This document shows positions 1 to 5,883 of a stretch of 5,883 nucleotides of DNA, piece after piece. The notes below the pieces were generated by a model that saw only the letters and a list, made by a program, of their open reading frames with translations, had not been told where the DNA came from and made no database searches. Both the position numbers and the translations under genes were made by a program. The DNA comes from Rhodanobacter sp. UBA5168. Lineage in GTDB: Bacteria > Pseudomonadota > Gammaproteobacteria > Xanthomonadales > Rhodanobacteraceae. How positions within the stretch are numbered: position 1 is the stretch's first letter; each line of letters begins with the position of its first letter. The DNA lies in NCBI GenBank assembly GCA_002413455.1, contig DHXA01000249.1:5205-11087 (forward strand). The letters are read 5' to 3'.

Positions 1-21
1 TGCGGCGGGGCTGCCACCCGA

Positions 22-474
22 TCAGCCATCCGCCCCGACAAGCCTGTCCATCTTCCGCTGCACTTGCTCGCGGCACAATTGCTCGACCAGTGCGCGATGG
101 TCGGGCAGGTCATCCAATGCGCAGCCGGCCATCTGCCGGATCATCGCGAACTCGCGCTGCGCCGCTTCCATCTGCGGGTAGGCGCTGCGCATCGGTTCGA
201 GGTCGGTCCTGAACTCCATGCCGTACAGCACGTATTGCCAGCTCGCCGGCAGGAACATCTCCAGGTCGGTGACGAAATCCAGCCGGTGCGGCGGGCGATG
301 GCGCCATAGCGCGAGGCGGTCCTGCAGGGTCTGCGGAATGCTGGCGGGATCGGTGTTGTCGATCCAGAACGCGGTGTCGCGGCGCTGCGACAGGCAGTAG
401 TGCATCTTGATGAAGTCGATGATGCGCTCGTAGCGCGCCACCATCATCTGGTTGAACTGGCGCGCCGTGCGTTC
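22..474 (-). pseudogene. C-terminal fragment of a flavin-dependent tryptophan-halogenase-family protein
   Basis: About 150 codons, from roughly 474 down to a TGA at 24-22, match the C-terminal part of the tryptophan halogenase family. Recognisable segments are FNQMMVARYERIIDFIKMHY, CLSQRRDTAFW, DPASIP, LWRHRPPHRLDF and SWQYVLYGMEF. Full-length members are about 500 residues and carry an N-terminal FAD-binding GxGxxG motif, a catalytic lysine and a WxWxIP motif. None of these is present, so the fragment cannot be an active halogenase. It has no start of its own: the frame runs in from the LacI gene, and the nearest internal start is a GTG at 513 that lies within LacI sequence. In Xanthomonadales these halogenase-like genes often sit beside TonB-dependent receptor and sugar-utilisation genes, and their substrate there is generally unproven. 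The fragment is therefore probably the remnant of a locus partner. It is either a deletion product or a mis-joined contig. Confidence 0.88.
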
Positions 475-1268
475 CATGACACCGGTGGCCATGTCGTCGT
501 TGGCGGCGAACACGGCAGTGGGCCGCTGCTCCAGCGCAAAGAGTTCGCGCGCGGCGGCGACACCGGAGCCGAACGTAAACCGCCCTGCACCACCAGCTCG
601 GAATCCTCGGGCAGGCCCGCCGCGGCCATCGCCTCGCGGTAACCGGCCAGGCGCCAGCGGCTGGCACCGTGATCGGCAATGCCGATGACGTGGGCGATCC
701 GCCGATGCCCCAGTGCCAGCAGATGCTCCACGATCGCCCGCGCGGCGGCCTGTTCGTCCATGGTCACGCCGATGACGCCGTTGCGCAGCATCGGCGACAC
801 GCTCGCATATGGCACGTTGCGCTCGCGCAGGCGCTTCAGCAGCGGCGCGTAGTCAGTGATCGGCGGCGTCAGCACGACGCCATCGGGGTGGTGATCGGAG
901 ATCAGCGCGTCGAGGCGGCGGATGAAGTCGTCGCCGCGCATCCGCAGCGGGCGCACCATCATGCTGTAGCGATGCTCGTCGCAGGCTTCCAGCACGCCAT
1001 CCTGGATTTCGGCCAGGTAGGTCGAGGCGGGGTTGTCGTTGTTGTCGTACAGCATCGCCACCAGGAACGAGCGATTGCCCGCCAGGCTGCGTGCCGACGG
1101 ATGCGGGCGATAATCCATCGCCTCCATCGAGGCGAGCACGCGCTTGCGCGTGGCGTCGCTTACGTTGGCCTCGTCGTTGAGTACACGGGACACCGTCTTG
1201 GGCGATACGCTCGCTGCGCGCGCCACATCTTCGAGGCGTACCCGCAGGGAATCTCCCGCAATGGCCAC
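475..1268 (-). pseudogene. LacI-family transcriptional repressor, frameshifted and 3'-truncated
   Basis: This is a LacI/GalR-family regulator that would repress the divergent sugar operon until an inducing sugar binds. The start is GTG at 1268-1266; it is the only usual start codon before an upstream in-frame TGA at 1290-1292, and no good Shine-Dalgarno precedes it. Residues about 12-31 form the helix-turn-helix (LEDVARAASVSPKTVSRVLN), and about 53-66 the hinge helix (RPHPSARSLAGN). The periplasmic-binding-protein-like ligand domain follows, including LGHRRIAHVIG. After residue 229 the frame ends in about 45 non-homologous residues and stops at 444. The expected continuation, GRFTFGSGVAAARELFALEQ then FAANDDMATGVM, is present in the next frame from 582 downwards, so one base seems to be missing near 582. 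LacI similarity ends near 475, at roughly residue 265 of a usual ~340, where halogenase sequence begins. The last third of the ligand domain is absent. The 274-residue product of the unshifted frame would keep its DNA-binding domain but probably could not sense a ligand. Family assignment is firm; whether the lesions are biological is unknown. Confidence 0.9.
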
Positions 1269-1320
1269 TGGTGTCGATCGACTATGCCGTCATCGCCGTC
1301 CGCTTTACAAGAACCCATTG

Positions 1321-1375
1321 CGGCAGCCCGACGCGTGCCCGATCGCCCCTGGCGCGCAGCAAGCGTGGGCTGCCG
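1321..1375. repeat. Long imperfect inverted repeat (hairpin)
   Basis: CGGCAGCCC at 1321-1329 is the exact reverse complement of GGGCTGCCG at 1367-1375. After a single bulged G at 1330, ACGC (1331-1334) also pairs with GCGT (1363-1366). The stem is thus about 13 bp around a 28-base loop. No T-tract follows on either strand, so a classical intrinsic terminator is unlikely. It could be an untranslated-leader structure or chance in GC-rich DNA. Confidence 0.4.
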
Positions 1376-1403
1376 GCGTTGGCCGGTGGCGTTCCGTCAC
1401 GCA

Positions 1404-1417
1404 TGAATACGTATGCA
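1404..1417. promoter_or_regulatory. Candidate LacI-family operator
   Basis: TGAATACGTATGCA contains the perfect 8-bp palindrome ATACGTAT, and the flanking TG/CA pairs also match, leaving one mismatched pair out of seven. A central CpG and a length of about 14-16 bp are typical of LacI/GalR operators. The site lies in the space between the LacI gene and the operon it would control, about 130 bases upstream of the likely glycosidase start. Assigning it to this regulator is an inference. Confidence 0.45.
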
Positions 1418-1429
1418 ACCACTGGTTGC
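1415..1429. promoter_or_regulatory. Perfect 15-bp odd palindrome, possible second operator
   Basis: GCAACCACTGGTTGC reads as GCAACCA, a central C, then TGGTTGC, and is perfectly symmetrical. It shares its first three bases with the end of the preceding operator-like site, so the two form one composite block. Its right arm overlaps the best rightward -35-like hexamer (TTGCTG, 1426-1431), so a bound protein there could block RNA polymerase. It could be a second regulator's site or an overlapping half of one larger operator. Confidence 0.4.
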
Positions 1430-1536
1430 TGCAGTGCGACGCTACCTACCATGCAGGACCCATCCCGACACCAGCCTGTCGTCGATGCTGCAGCCGCAAC
1501 ATGCGGGATATGCCACGCCGTGACATAACAGCCGCC

Positions 1537-1542
1537 GGAGGG
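1537..1542 (+). promoter_or_regulatory. Strong Shine-Dalgarno that points to the ATG at 1546
   Basis: GGAGGG lies just before ATG at 1546, with five bases between GGAG and the ATG; a second in-frame ATG is at 1552. It is the best ribosome-binding site in the window. The frame it opens runs 17 codons to a TGA at 1597-1599 and is not the glycosidase frame. The mismatch suggests a frameshift in the signal-peptide region or, less likely, a short leader peptide whose stop overlaps the glycosidase GTG. Confidence 0.7.
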
Positions 1543-1592
1543 CTCATGTCGATGACCAGCACGATCCACACTTCACCGCAGCCGGCCCGCCC

Positions 1593-3782
1593 GTGCTGAG
1601 CCTGCTGCTGACCGCGGCGATGGCCGCCGCCACGGCGGCGCCCGCCTGGCAAGACGGGCTGGACTGGCACGGCGTGCACGCCAGCATCAGCCGCGACGCA
1701 CAAGGCAGTTACACGCTGGCATGGCCGTACGGCCAGCGCGTGATCGCGGCGCAACCGCTGCGCACGGATACCGCCAGCGCGCTGTTCGATGGTTTGTTCG
1801 CGATGGCCCAGGACGACCTGGCACTGGATTCGGTCGGTGCGATCCGCGACGGTGCGTTCGACCACGGGCAGCCGATTCCCTGCCAGTGTTTCGTGACCGG
1901 CCTGAAGTGGCCGTACGTGTGGACGCGCGACCTGTCCTATGCGATCGACCTCGGCCTGTGGCGCTACGACCCCGCGCGCTCGCGCAACGGGCTGACGTTC
2001 AAGCTGTCCGAAGTACGCGTTCCCACCGCGCCGCAGAGCCTGTCCCCGATGCAGGACACCGGCTCCGGCGGCAGCTGGCCGATCAGCACCGATCGCGTGG
2101 TGTGGTTTCTCGGCGCGCAACACTTGCTCGACGACCCGGCGTTCGCCGGTGACGTCGACAAGGCGCTCGGCACTACCCTGGCGCAGGATCGGCAGTACGC
2201 GTTCGACGCCACGTTCGGCCTGTATCGCGGCGAGACCTCGTTCCTCGACTGGCGCGAACAGAGCTACCCGGCGTGGACGGCGGACGAAGTGACGTTCATC
2301 GCGCAGTCCTACGCGCTGTCCACCAACGTGCTGCACTACCAGGCACTGGAACTGGCTGCGAGGCTGGCCGATCGTCGGCACGACCCGAAGGCATCCGCCG
2401 GCTACCGCGACCAGGCGGACGCGCTGAAGGCGGCGATCAACGCGCACTTCTGGCGAGCCGACCGCGGCATGTACATGAGTTACCTCGGCGGCGACGGCAC
2501 GCCTTACGACAGCTACGATCTGCTCGGCATCTCGCTGGCGATCACCAGCGGCGTGGCCGAAGGCGAACGCGCGCGACAGGCATTGGCGAACTACCCGACC
2601 TGGCCGGCCGGCAGCCCGGTGATCTGGCCCGAGCGTTCCGACCAGCCGATCTACCACAACCGCGCGATCTGGCCGTTCGTCAGCGCCTACGCGCTGCGCG
2701 CCGCGCGCATGACGGAGCAACCCGCGCGCATCGCGCACGAGATCGAGTCGGTGATGCGTGGCGCCGCGCTGTACGGTTCCAACATGGAGAACTACGAGCT
2801 GCTGACCCAGGGCCAGCATGTCGACGAAGACAAGCTCAGCGGCCCGGTGGTGAATTCGCCGCGGCAGCTGTGGTCAGTGGCGGCCTATCTCGCGGTCGTC
2901 ACCGAGGGCGTGTTTGGCCTCGGCGAAGACGGCCGGGTGGAACCGAAACTGCCGACCTCGCTGGTGCCGATGCTGTTCGGGCAGCGCACGTCGATCACGC
3001 TGAAGCTTCGCGACCGCAGCATCACTCTGCAGCTTCCGAAGAAGTACGCTGGCAATCTGCTGGTCGCCGATCGCAGCACCACGCGTGGCACCGCCACCAC
3101 GGTGACGCTCAAGGCGGTGCAGGTGAAGGACGTGCCGCTGCGCACCGACGCGCCGCTGTACGCACCGCTCGCACCCGCCGCGCCGCTGTTGCGCGCCGAC
3201 GGCGACGGCTGGCAGATCACGGTGGATGGCAAGGTGCAGCTCTACCTCAACGGCCAGGTCCACGGCAGCATCGACGGCAGCAGTCACCTCGCCCGGCAGC
3301 CAGGTCTCGTTTGCATCAGCACCACGCGCGTCGATGCGCACGGCCTCGAATCGCTGCACAGTCCCGCCACATGCGTGGGCGCGGTGACGAAGGTCGCCGG
3401 CCATTGGCCGCGCCGCTGGACCGCACCGGCCACCGGCGACTATCGCGTGTCGCTCGACTACGCCAACGACCACGGCCCGATCAATACCGGCATCACCGCC
3501 GCGGTGAAGATGCTGATCGTCCGTTGCGATGGCACGGGCGAGCAGCGCCTGCCGATCGTGATGCCGCACAGCGTGCGCGCGCAGCCATCCACATGGGGCC
3601 GCTTCACGGCAAAAGCAGGCGCTGCCTGCCAGTTCGACCTCGACGACGGTTTCAACATGAGCTATCTCGCCCACTTCGCCCACTACACCGGCGGCAGCGG
3701 CGGCAGCGACGGCCCGTTGAACCAGGCCGATGTGCATGCTCTGCTGATCGCCCCGCTCGCCACCGGTCACGGCACACCATGA
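1593..3782 (+). CDS. Exported six-hairpin glycosidase with C-terminal beta domain
   Basis: This 729-residue protein belongs to the six-hairpin (alpha/alpha-barrel) glycosidase superfamily, a group often annotated as glycogen-debranching or glucosidase-like in Xanthomonadales. It probably cleaves an oligosaccharide in the periplasm; the exact substrate cannot be read from the sequence. The N-terminus [17 protein letters not shown] is a signal-peptide core with likely cleavage after APA (about residue 18). Barrel motifs include [13 protein letters not shown] (residues 108-120), [17 protein letters not shown] (212-228), [18 protein letters not shown] (345-362) and NMENYELL (397-404). D113, E214, D219 and E399 are acidic residues worth considering as catalytic. 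Residues from about 465 form beta-rich regions, ending in a jelly-roll-like segment (about 613-729). The only usual in-frame start is GTG 1593, which lacks a Shine-Dalgarno and gives a signal peptide with no positive n-region charge. The true start is probably ATG 1546, in the neighbouring frame, with one base lost near 1584-1592. The stop overlaps the permease start. Confidence 0.88.
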   Translation: MLSLLLTAAMAAATAAPAWQDGLDWHGVHASISRDAQGSYTLAWPYGQRVIAAQPLRTDTASALFDGLFAMAQDDLALDSVGAIRDGAFDHGQPIPCQCFVTGLKWPYVWTRDLSYAIDLGLWRYDPARSRNGLTFKLSEVRVPTAPQSLSPMQDTGSGGSWPISTDRVVWFLGAQHLLDDPAFAGDVDKALGTTLAQDRQYAFDATFGLYRGETSFLDWREQSYPAWTADEVTFIAQSYALSTNVLHYQALELAARLADRRHDPKASAGYRDQADALKAAINAHFWRADRGMYMSYLGGDGTPYDSYDLLGISLAITSGVAEGERARQALANYPTWPAGSPVIWPERSDQPIYHNRAIWPFVSAYALRAARMTEQPARIAHEIESVMRGAALYGSNMENYELLTQGQHVDEDKLSGPVVNSPRQLWSVAAYLAVVTEGVFGLGEDGRVEPKLPTSLVPMLFGQRTSITLKLRDRSITLQLPKKYAGNLLVADRSTTRGTATTVTLKAVQVKDVPLRTDAPLYAPLAPAAPLLRADGDGWQITVDGKVQLYLNGQVHGSIDGSSHLARQPGLVCISTTRVDAHGLESLHSPATCVGAVTKVAGHWPRRWTAPATGDYRVSLDYANDHGPINTGITAAVKMLIVRCDGTGEQRLPIVMPHSVRAQPSTWGRFTAKAGAACQFDLDDGFNMSYLAHFAHYTGGSGGSDGPLNQADVHALLIAPLATGHGTP

Positions 3783-5296
3783 AGGACGGCATCGTCTTGC
3801 ATACCAAACCGGCGCTGTCGTTCTGGCAGATATGGAACATGTGCTTCGGCTTCCTTGGCCTGCAGTTCGGCTTCGCGTTGCAGAACGCGAATGTCAGCCG
3901 AATCTTCCAGACCCTGGGCGCCAACGTGAACGACATCCCGGCGCTGTGGATCGCCGCGCCGCTGACCGGGTTGATCGTGCAACCGATCATCGGCCACTTC
4001 TCCGACCGCACCTGGACCCGGCTGGGCCGGCGCCGCCCCTACTTTCTGGTCGGCGCGGTGTTCGCCTCGCTGGCGCTGCTGTGGATGCCGAATGCGCCGG
4101 CGCTGTGGATGGCCGCCGGTCTGCTGTGGATTCTGGATGCGTCGATCAACGTGTCGATGGAGCCGTTCCGCGCCTTCGTCGGCGACCAGCTGCCCACGCG
4201 CCAGCGACCATTGGGCTATGCGATGCAGAGTTTCTTCATCGCCGTGGGCGCGGTGGTGGCCTCGGCGTTGCCGTGGATGCTGGCGCAACTGGGCGTGGCC
4301 AACGTGGCGGCGGGCGGCGGCATTCCCGACACGGTGAAGTACGCGTTCTACGCCGGCGGCGCGGTGCTGCTGGGCGCGGTGCTGTGGACGATCCTGCGTA
4401 CGCGTGAGTACCCGCCCGCGCAATTGCAGTCGTTCACCGACAGCGTGGCCGAGCAGCCGGCAGTGGATGCCTCGCGCGCCTGGACGCTGGGCCTGTTGCT
4501 GCTGGCGGCCGGCGTGCTGGTGCTGTTCGCGATTCGCCACTTCGCACTGGAGAAGGAGTTGTACCTGCTGGCCGGTGGCCTGGTCGTGTTCGGCCTGCTG
4601 TTCGCCTGGCTCACCTTCACCCGCAGCCGCGGCATGCTGCGTGAAGTGATGGGCGATCTGTACAGCATGCCGGGGCCGATGCGCCGGCTCGCCTGGGTGC
4701 AGCTGTTCTCGTGGTTCGCGCTGTTCGCGATGTGGATCTACACCACGCCGGGCGTGACGCAGACGCTGTACGGCGCCACCGATACCGGCTCGGCCGCCTA
4801 TAACGAGGGCGCGAACTGGGTCGGTGTGCTGTTCGCCGCGTACAACGGTTTCGCCGCTCTGGCCGCGGTGGTGATCCCGCTGATGGTGCGCCGCTGGGGC
4901 CTGCGGATCAGCCACCTGGTGAACCTGTGCCTGGGTGGCGCCGGGCTGCTGTCGTTCCTGTATATCCGCGATCCGCAGTGGCTGCTGGCCTCGATGGTCG
5001 GCGTGGGTTTTGCGTGGGCGTCGATCCTGTCGCTGCCGTACGCGCTGCTGTCGGACAACCTGCCGGCGGCGAAGATGGGCGTCTATATGGGCATCTTCAA
5101 TTTCTTCATCGTGATCCCGCAGCTGCTGGCCGCCAGCGTGCTCGGGCTGCTGCTGCGGCTGTGCTTCCACAACCAGCCGATCTGGGCGCTGGCACTGGGT
5201 GGCGCCTGCCTGCTCGTCGCCGGCCTGCTCACCCTGCGCGTGCGCGAGCCGGTCTACGCGACGCCTGCCGCCATCGCCGCCGTAAGCCCGCCATGA
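3779..5296 (+). CDS. MFS sugar permease of the sucrose/maltose (SLC45/GPH-like) type
   Basis: This 505-residue inner-membrane transporter has about twelve hydrophobic segments in two halves separated by a hydrophilic stretch near residues 208-233. It resembles the bacterial maltose/sucrose permeases related to plant sucrose transporters. The signature loop between helices 2 and 3 is present as [25 protein letters not shown] sequence (residues 72-92, key residues D76, R77, G83, R84-R86, P87). DQLP at 136-139 and SDNLP at 425-429 occupy equivalent positions in the two halves. It would import a di- or monosaccharide by proton symport, most likely the product of the upstream periplasmic glycosidase. 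ATG 3779 overlaps the glycosidase TGA (ATGA), so translation is probably coupled; no separate Shine-Dalgarno is evident. The N-terminus ([20 protein letters not shown]) is typical of the family, which supports this start over the longer upstream open frame. The gene appears intact. The transported sugar is inferred only from family and context. Confidence 0.92.
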   Translation: MKDGIVLHTKPALSFWQIWNMCFGFLGLQFGFALQNANVSRIFQTLGANVNDIPALWIAAPLTGLIVQPIIGHFSDRTWTRLGRRRPYFLVGAVFASLALLWMPNAPALWMAAGLLWILDASINVSMEPFRAFVGDQLPTRQRPLGYAMQSFFIAVGAVVASALPWMLAQLGVANVAAGGGIPDTVKYAFYAGGAVLLGAVLWTILRTREYPPAQLQSFTDSVAEQPAVDASRAWTLGLLLLAAGVLVLFAIRHFALEKELYLLAGGLVVFGLLFAWLTFTRSRGMLREVMGDLYSMPGPMRRLAWVQLFSWFALFAMWIYTTPGVTQTLYGATDTGSAAYNEGANWVGVLFAAYNGFAALAAVVIPLMVRRWGLRISHLVNLCLGGAGLLSFLYIRDPQWLLASMVGVGFAWASILSLPYALLSDNLPAAKMGVYMGIFNFFIVIPQLLAASVLGLLLRLCFHNQPIWALALGGACLLVAGLLTLRVREPVYATPAAIAAVSPP

Positions 5297-5385
5297 CCAG
5301 GCCGACCGTCCTGCTGGCCGGCGCACGGACGCCGGCATGCAGCTGCGACGTATCCGGGAGCGGGCGTGTCGGCATATTTACATAG
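5293..5385 (+). CDS. Short 30-codon frame coupled to the permease stop; possible remnant
   Basis: ATG at 5293 overlaps the permease TGA in the same ATGA manner that links glycosidase and permease, and the frame runs 30 codons ([18 protein letters not shown]...) to TAG at 5383. I recognise no family. The VLLAGA stretch could be the start of a signal peptide, so this may be the beginning of a lost third operon gene. It may equally be a chance frame, since ATGA arises easily at a stop codon. A perfect 7-bp hairpin (5317-5336) lies inside it, which argues somewhat against coding. Confidence 0.2.
   Translation: MTRPTVLLAGARTPACSCDVSGSGRVGIFT
5317..5336 (+). terminator. GC-rich hairpin after the permease gene, possible terminator
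   Basis: GCCGGCG (5317-5323) pairs perfectly with CGCCGGC (5330-5336) around a six-base loop, 21 bases after the permease stop. It is followed by ATGCAGCTG, not a T-tract, so a classical intrinsic terminator is not supported. It could protect the message 3' end or mark the operon end in a weaker way. Confidence 0.3.
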
Positions 5386-5442
5386 CCGTCTGGATGGCCG
5401 TTCCATATTCAATAGATCGGGGCATCCTTGGGTGACGCAAAA

Positions 5443-5856
5443 ATGCAACCCGTATCTCCCCGGTCTTCTCGAGTTGCCGCCTGCAGCTGTGGGCAGTTGC
5501 AAGCGCATGTCGTCGGCGAGCCCGTGCGCGTGTCTGTGTGCCACTGCCTGGCGTGTCAGCGCCGCACTGGGAGCGCGTTCGGTGCGCAAGCGCGTTTTCC
5601 ACGCGAGGCGGTCACGGTCGTTGGCGCGAGCACCGAGTACGTCCGCACCGGAGACGAAGGGACGAAAAGCACATTCGGGTTCTGCCCGAAGTGCGGTGCC
5701 ACCGTGTACTACACGCTGGAGGGCTGCTCCGAGGCGGTCGCAATACCTGTGGGTGCGTTTGCAGACCCATCCTTTCCAGGACCAAGCTTCTCGGTGTATG
5801 AAGAGCGCATGCACTTCTGGGTCCGCATGCCCAGCAACATCGAGCACATGGCATGA
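5443..5856 (+). CDS. GFA-domain zinc-binding protein
   Basis: This 137-residue protein belongs to the family named after glutathione-dependent formaldehyde-activating enzyme (GFA). Most small members have no proven reaction, so only the fold can be assigned with confidence. All expected zinc ligands are visible: CxC at C14/C16, CHCLACQRRTGSAF with C33, C35 and C38, and FCPKCGATVYY with C81 and C84. By family knowledge, C14/C16 and C81/C84 hold a structural zinc, and C33/C35/C38 form the site where glutathione or catalytic zinc binds. The length is normal for the family and the protein should be cytosolic. ATG 5443 is preferred; GGGTGA lies seven bases upstream. A TTG at 5428 would add five residues. 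The gene is separated from the sugar operon by about 146 bases, including an AT-richer patch (about 5371-5417) that could carry its own promoter, although no convincing -35/-10 pair stands out. A functional link to the sugar locus is not apparent. Confidence 0.9.
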   Translation: MQPVSPRSSRVAACSCGQLQAHVVGEPVRVSVCHCLACQRRTGSAFGAQARFPREAVTVVGASTEYVRTGDEGTKSTFGFCPKCGATVYYTLEGCSEAVAIPVGAFADPSFPGPSFSVYEERMHFWVRMPSNIEHMA

Positions 5857-5883
5857 GGCCGAAAGCGCCACCTGCCCCCTCCA

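Larger units (their letters stand above)
1269..1545. other. Divergent intergenic regulatory region
   Basis: This 277-base stretch separates the LacI gene (leftwards) from the glycosidase operon (rightwards), and no convincing gene lies in it. It contains a 10-bp palindrome GTCGATCGAC (1273-1282) just upstream of the LacI start, a long hairpin (1321-1375), an operator-like site (1404-1417), an adjoining perfect palindrome (1415-1429) and a Shine-Dalgarno at 1537-1542. Promoters are not clear. The best rightward candidate pairs TTGCTG (1426-1431) with TACCAT (1447-1452), but its 15-base spacer is short. On the minus strand, TTGTAA (complement of 1305-1310) and CATAGT (complement of 1281-1286) are 18 bases apart and would give a nearly leaderless LacI message. 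Confidence 0.6.

Noticed and set aside
1273..1282. Perfect palindrome GTCGATCGAC upstream of the LacI start, considered as an autoregulatory operator
   Set aside because: It is only 10 bp, lacks the central CpG usual for LacI sites, and such palindromes are common by chance in GC-rich DNA.
669..1406. Plus-strand frame opposite the LacI gene
   Set aside because: It is rich in histidine, arginine and valine runs and has no domain. The opposite strand holds an unmistakable LacI helix-turn-helix.
1446..2819. Very long open frame on the minus strand opposite the glycosidase
   Set aside because: Its translation is low-complexity, rich in R, A, V, G and Q, with no recognisable domain. It is a GC-bias shadow of the glycosidase, whose own frame carries family motifs.
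3691..3715. GGC-rich short repeat near the glycosidase 3' end
   Set aside because: It encodes the GGSGGSDG loop of the C-terminal domain and is ordinary coding low complexity.
2273..3778. Upstream extension of the permease frame to 2273
   Set aside because: The extension is arginine-rich nonsense lying within the glycosidase gene in another frame. Family similarity begins at ATG 3779.
3767..5338. Long minus-strand open frame opposite the permease
   Set aside because: The translation is dominated by Q, R, H and A and has no domain pattern. The plus-strand frame encodes a clear twelve-helix transporter.
5377..5411. Promoter for the GFA gene using TTTACA (5377-5382) as -35
   Set aside because: No reasonable -10 lies 16-18 bases downstream; the nearest AT-rich hexamers (CATATT, TATTCA) are 21-23 bases away.
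5337..5435. 32-codon frame starting at ATG 5337 (MQLRRIRERACRHIYIAVW...)
   Set aside because: It overlaps the GFA leader, has no clear Shine-Dalgarno and no recognisable family; composition alone does not support it.

Overview
The window is GC-rich, and its gene content fits a gammaproteobacterium of the order Xanthomonadales, probably a Rhodanobacteraceae or Xanthomonadaceae relative. The reasons are a LacI-type regulator, a tryptophan-halogenase-family gene, a six-hairpin glycosidase and a sugar-type MFS permease in one locus, which is a recurrent carbohydrate-uptake arrangement in that group. This assignment rests on family recognition, not on a search.

Left part (about 22-1268, minus strand): a damaged regulator gene runs leftwards. 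It begins as a normal LacI-family repressor (helix-turn-helix, hinge, first half of the ligand domain) and has an apparent single-base deletion near 582. It continues in the shifted frame with clear LacI sequence to about 475, then changes without a stop codon into the C-terminal ~150 residues of a flavin-dependent tryptophan-halogenase-family protein that ends at 22. The LacI 3' end, the halogenase 5' two-thirds and anything once between them are absent. This is either a deletion fusion or an assembly chimera, and it is the most unusual thing in the window.

Centre (1269-1592): a divergent intergenic region holds a LacI-style operator candidate (1404-1417) directly abutting a 15-bp perfect odd palindrome (1415-1429), a long imperfect hairpin (1321-1375), and a strong Shine-Dalgarno at 1537-1542. 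That Shine-Dalgarno serves an ATG (1546) in a different frame from the glycosidase, so the glycosidase gene probably has a second single-base frameshift in its signal-peptide region.

Right-centre (1593-5296, plus strand): an exported six-hairpin glycosidase and a 505-residue MFS permease overlap by ATGA and form a translationally coupled pair. The likely logic is that the glycosidase trims an oligosaccharide in the periplasm, the permease imports the product, and the divergent LacI protein once controlled both. A second ATGA overlap at the permease end opens only a 30-codon frame.

Right end (5443-5856, plus strand): a GFA-domain zinc protein with all seven expected cysteines, apparently unrelated to the sugar locus. 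No RNA gene, CRISPR array, insertion sequence or phage gene was seen. No new type of system was recognised; what stands out is a normal sugar locus with a fused, frameshifted regulator.
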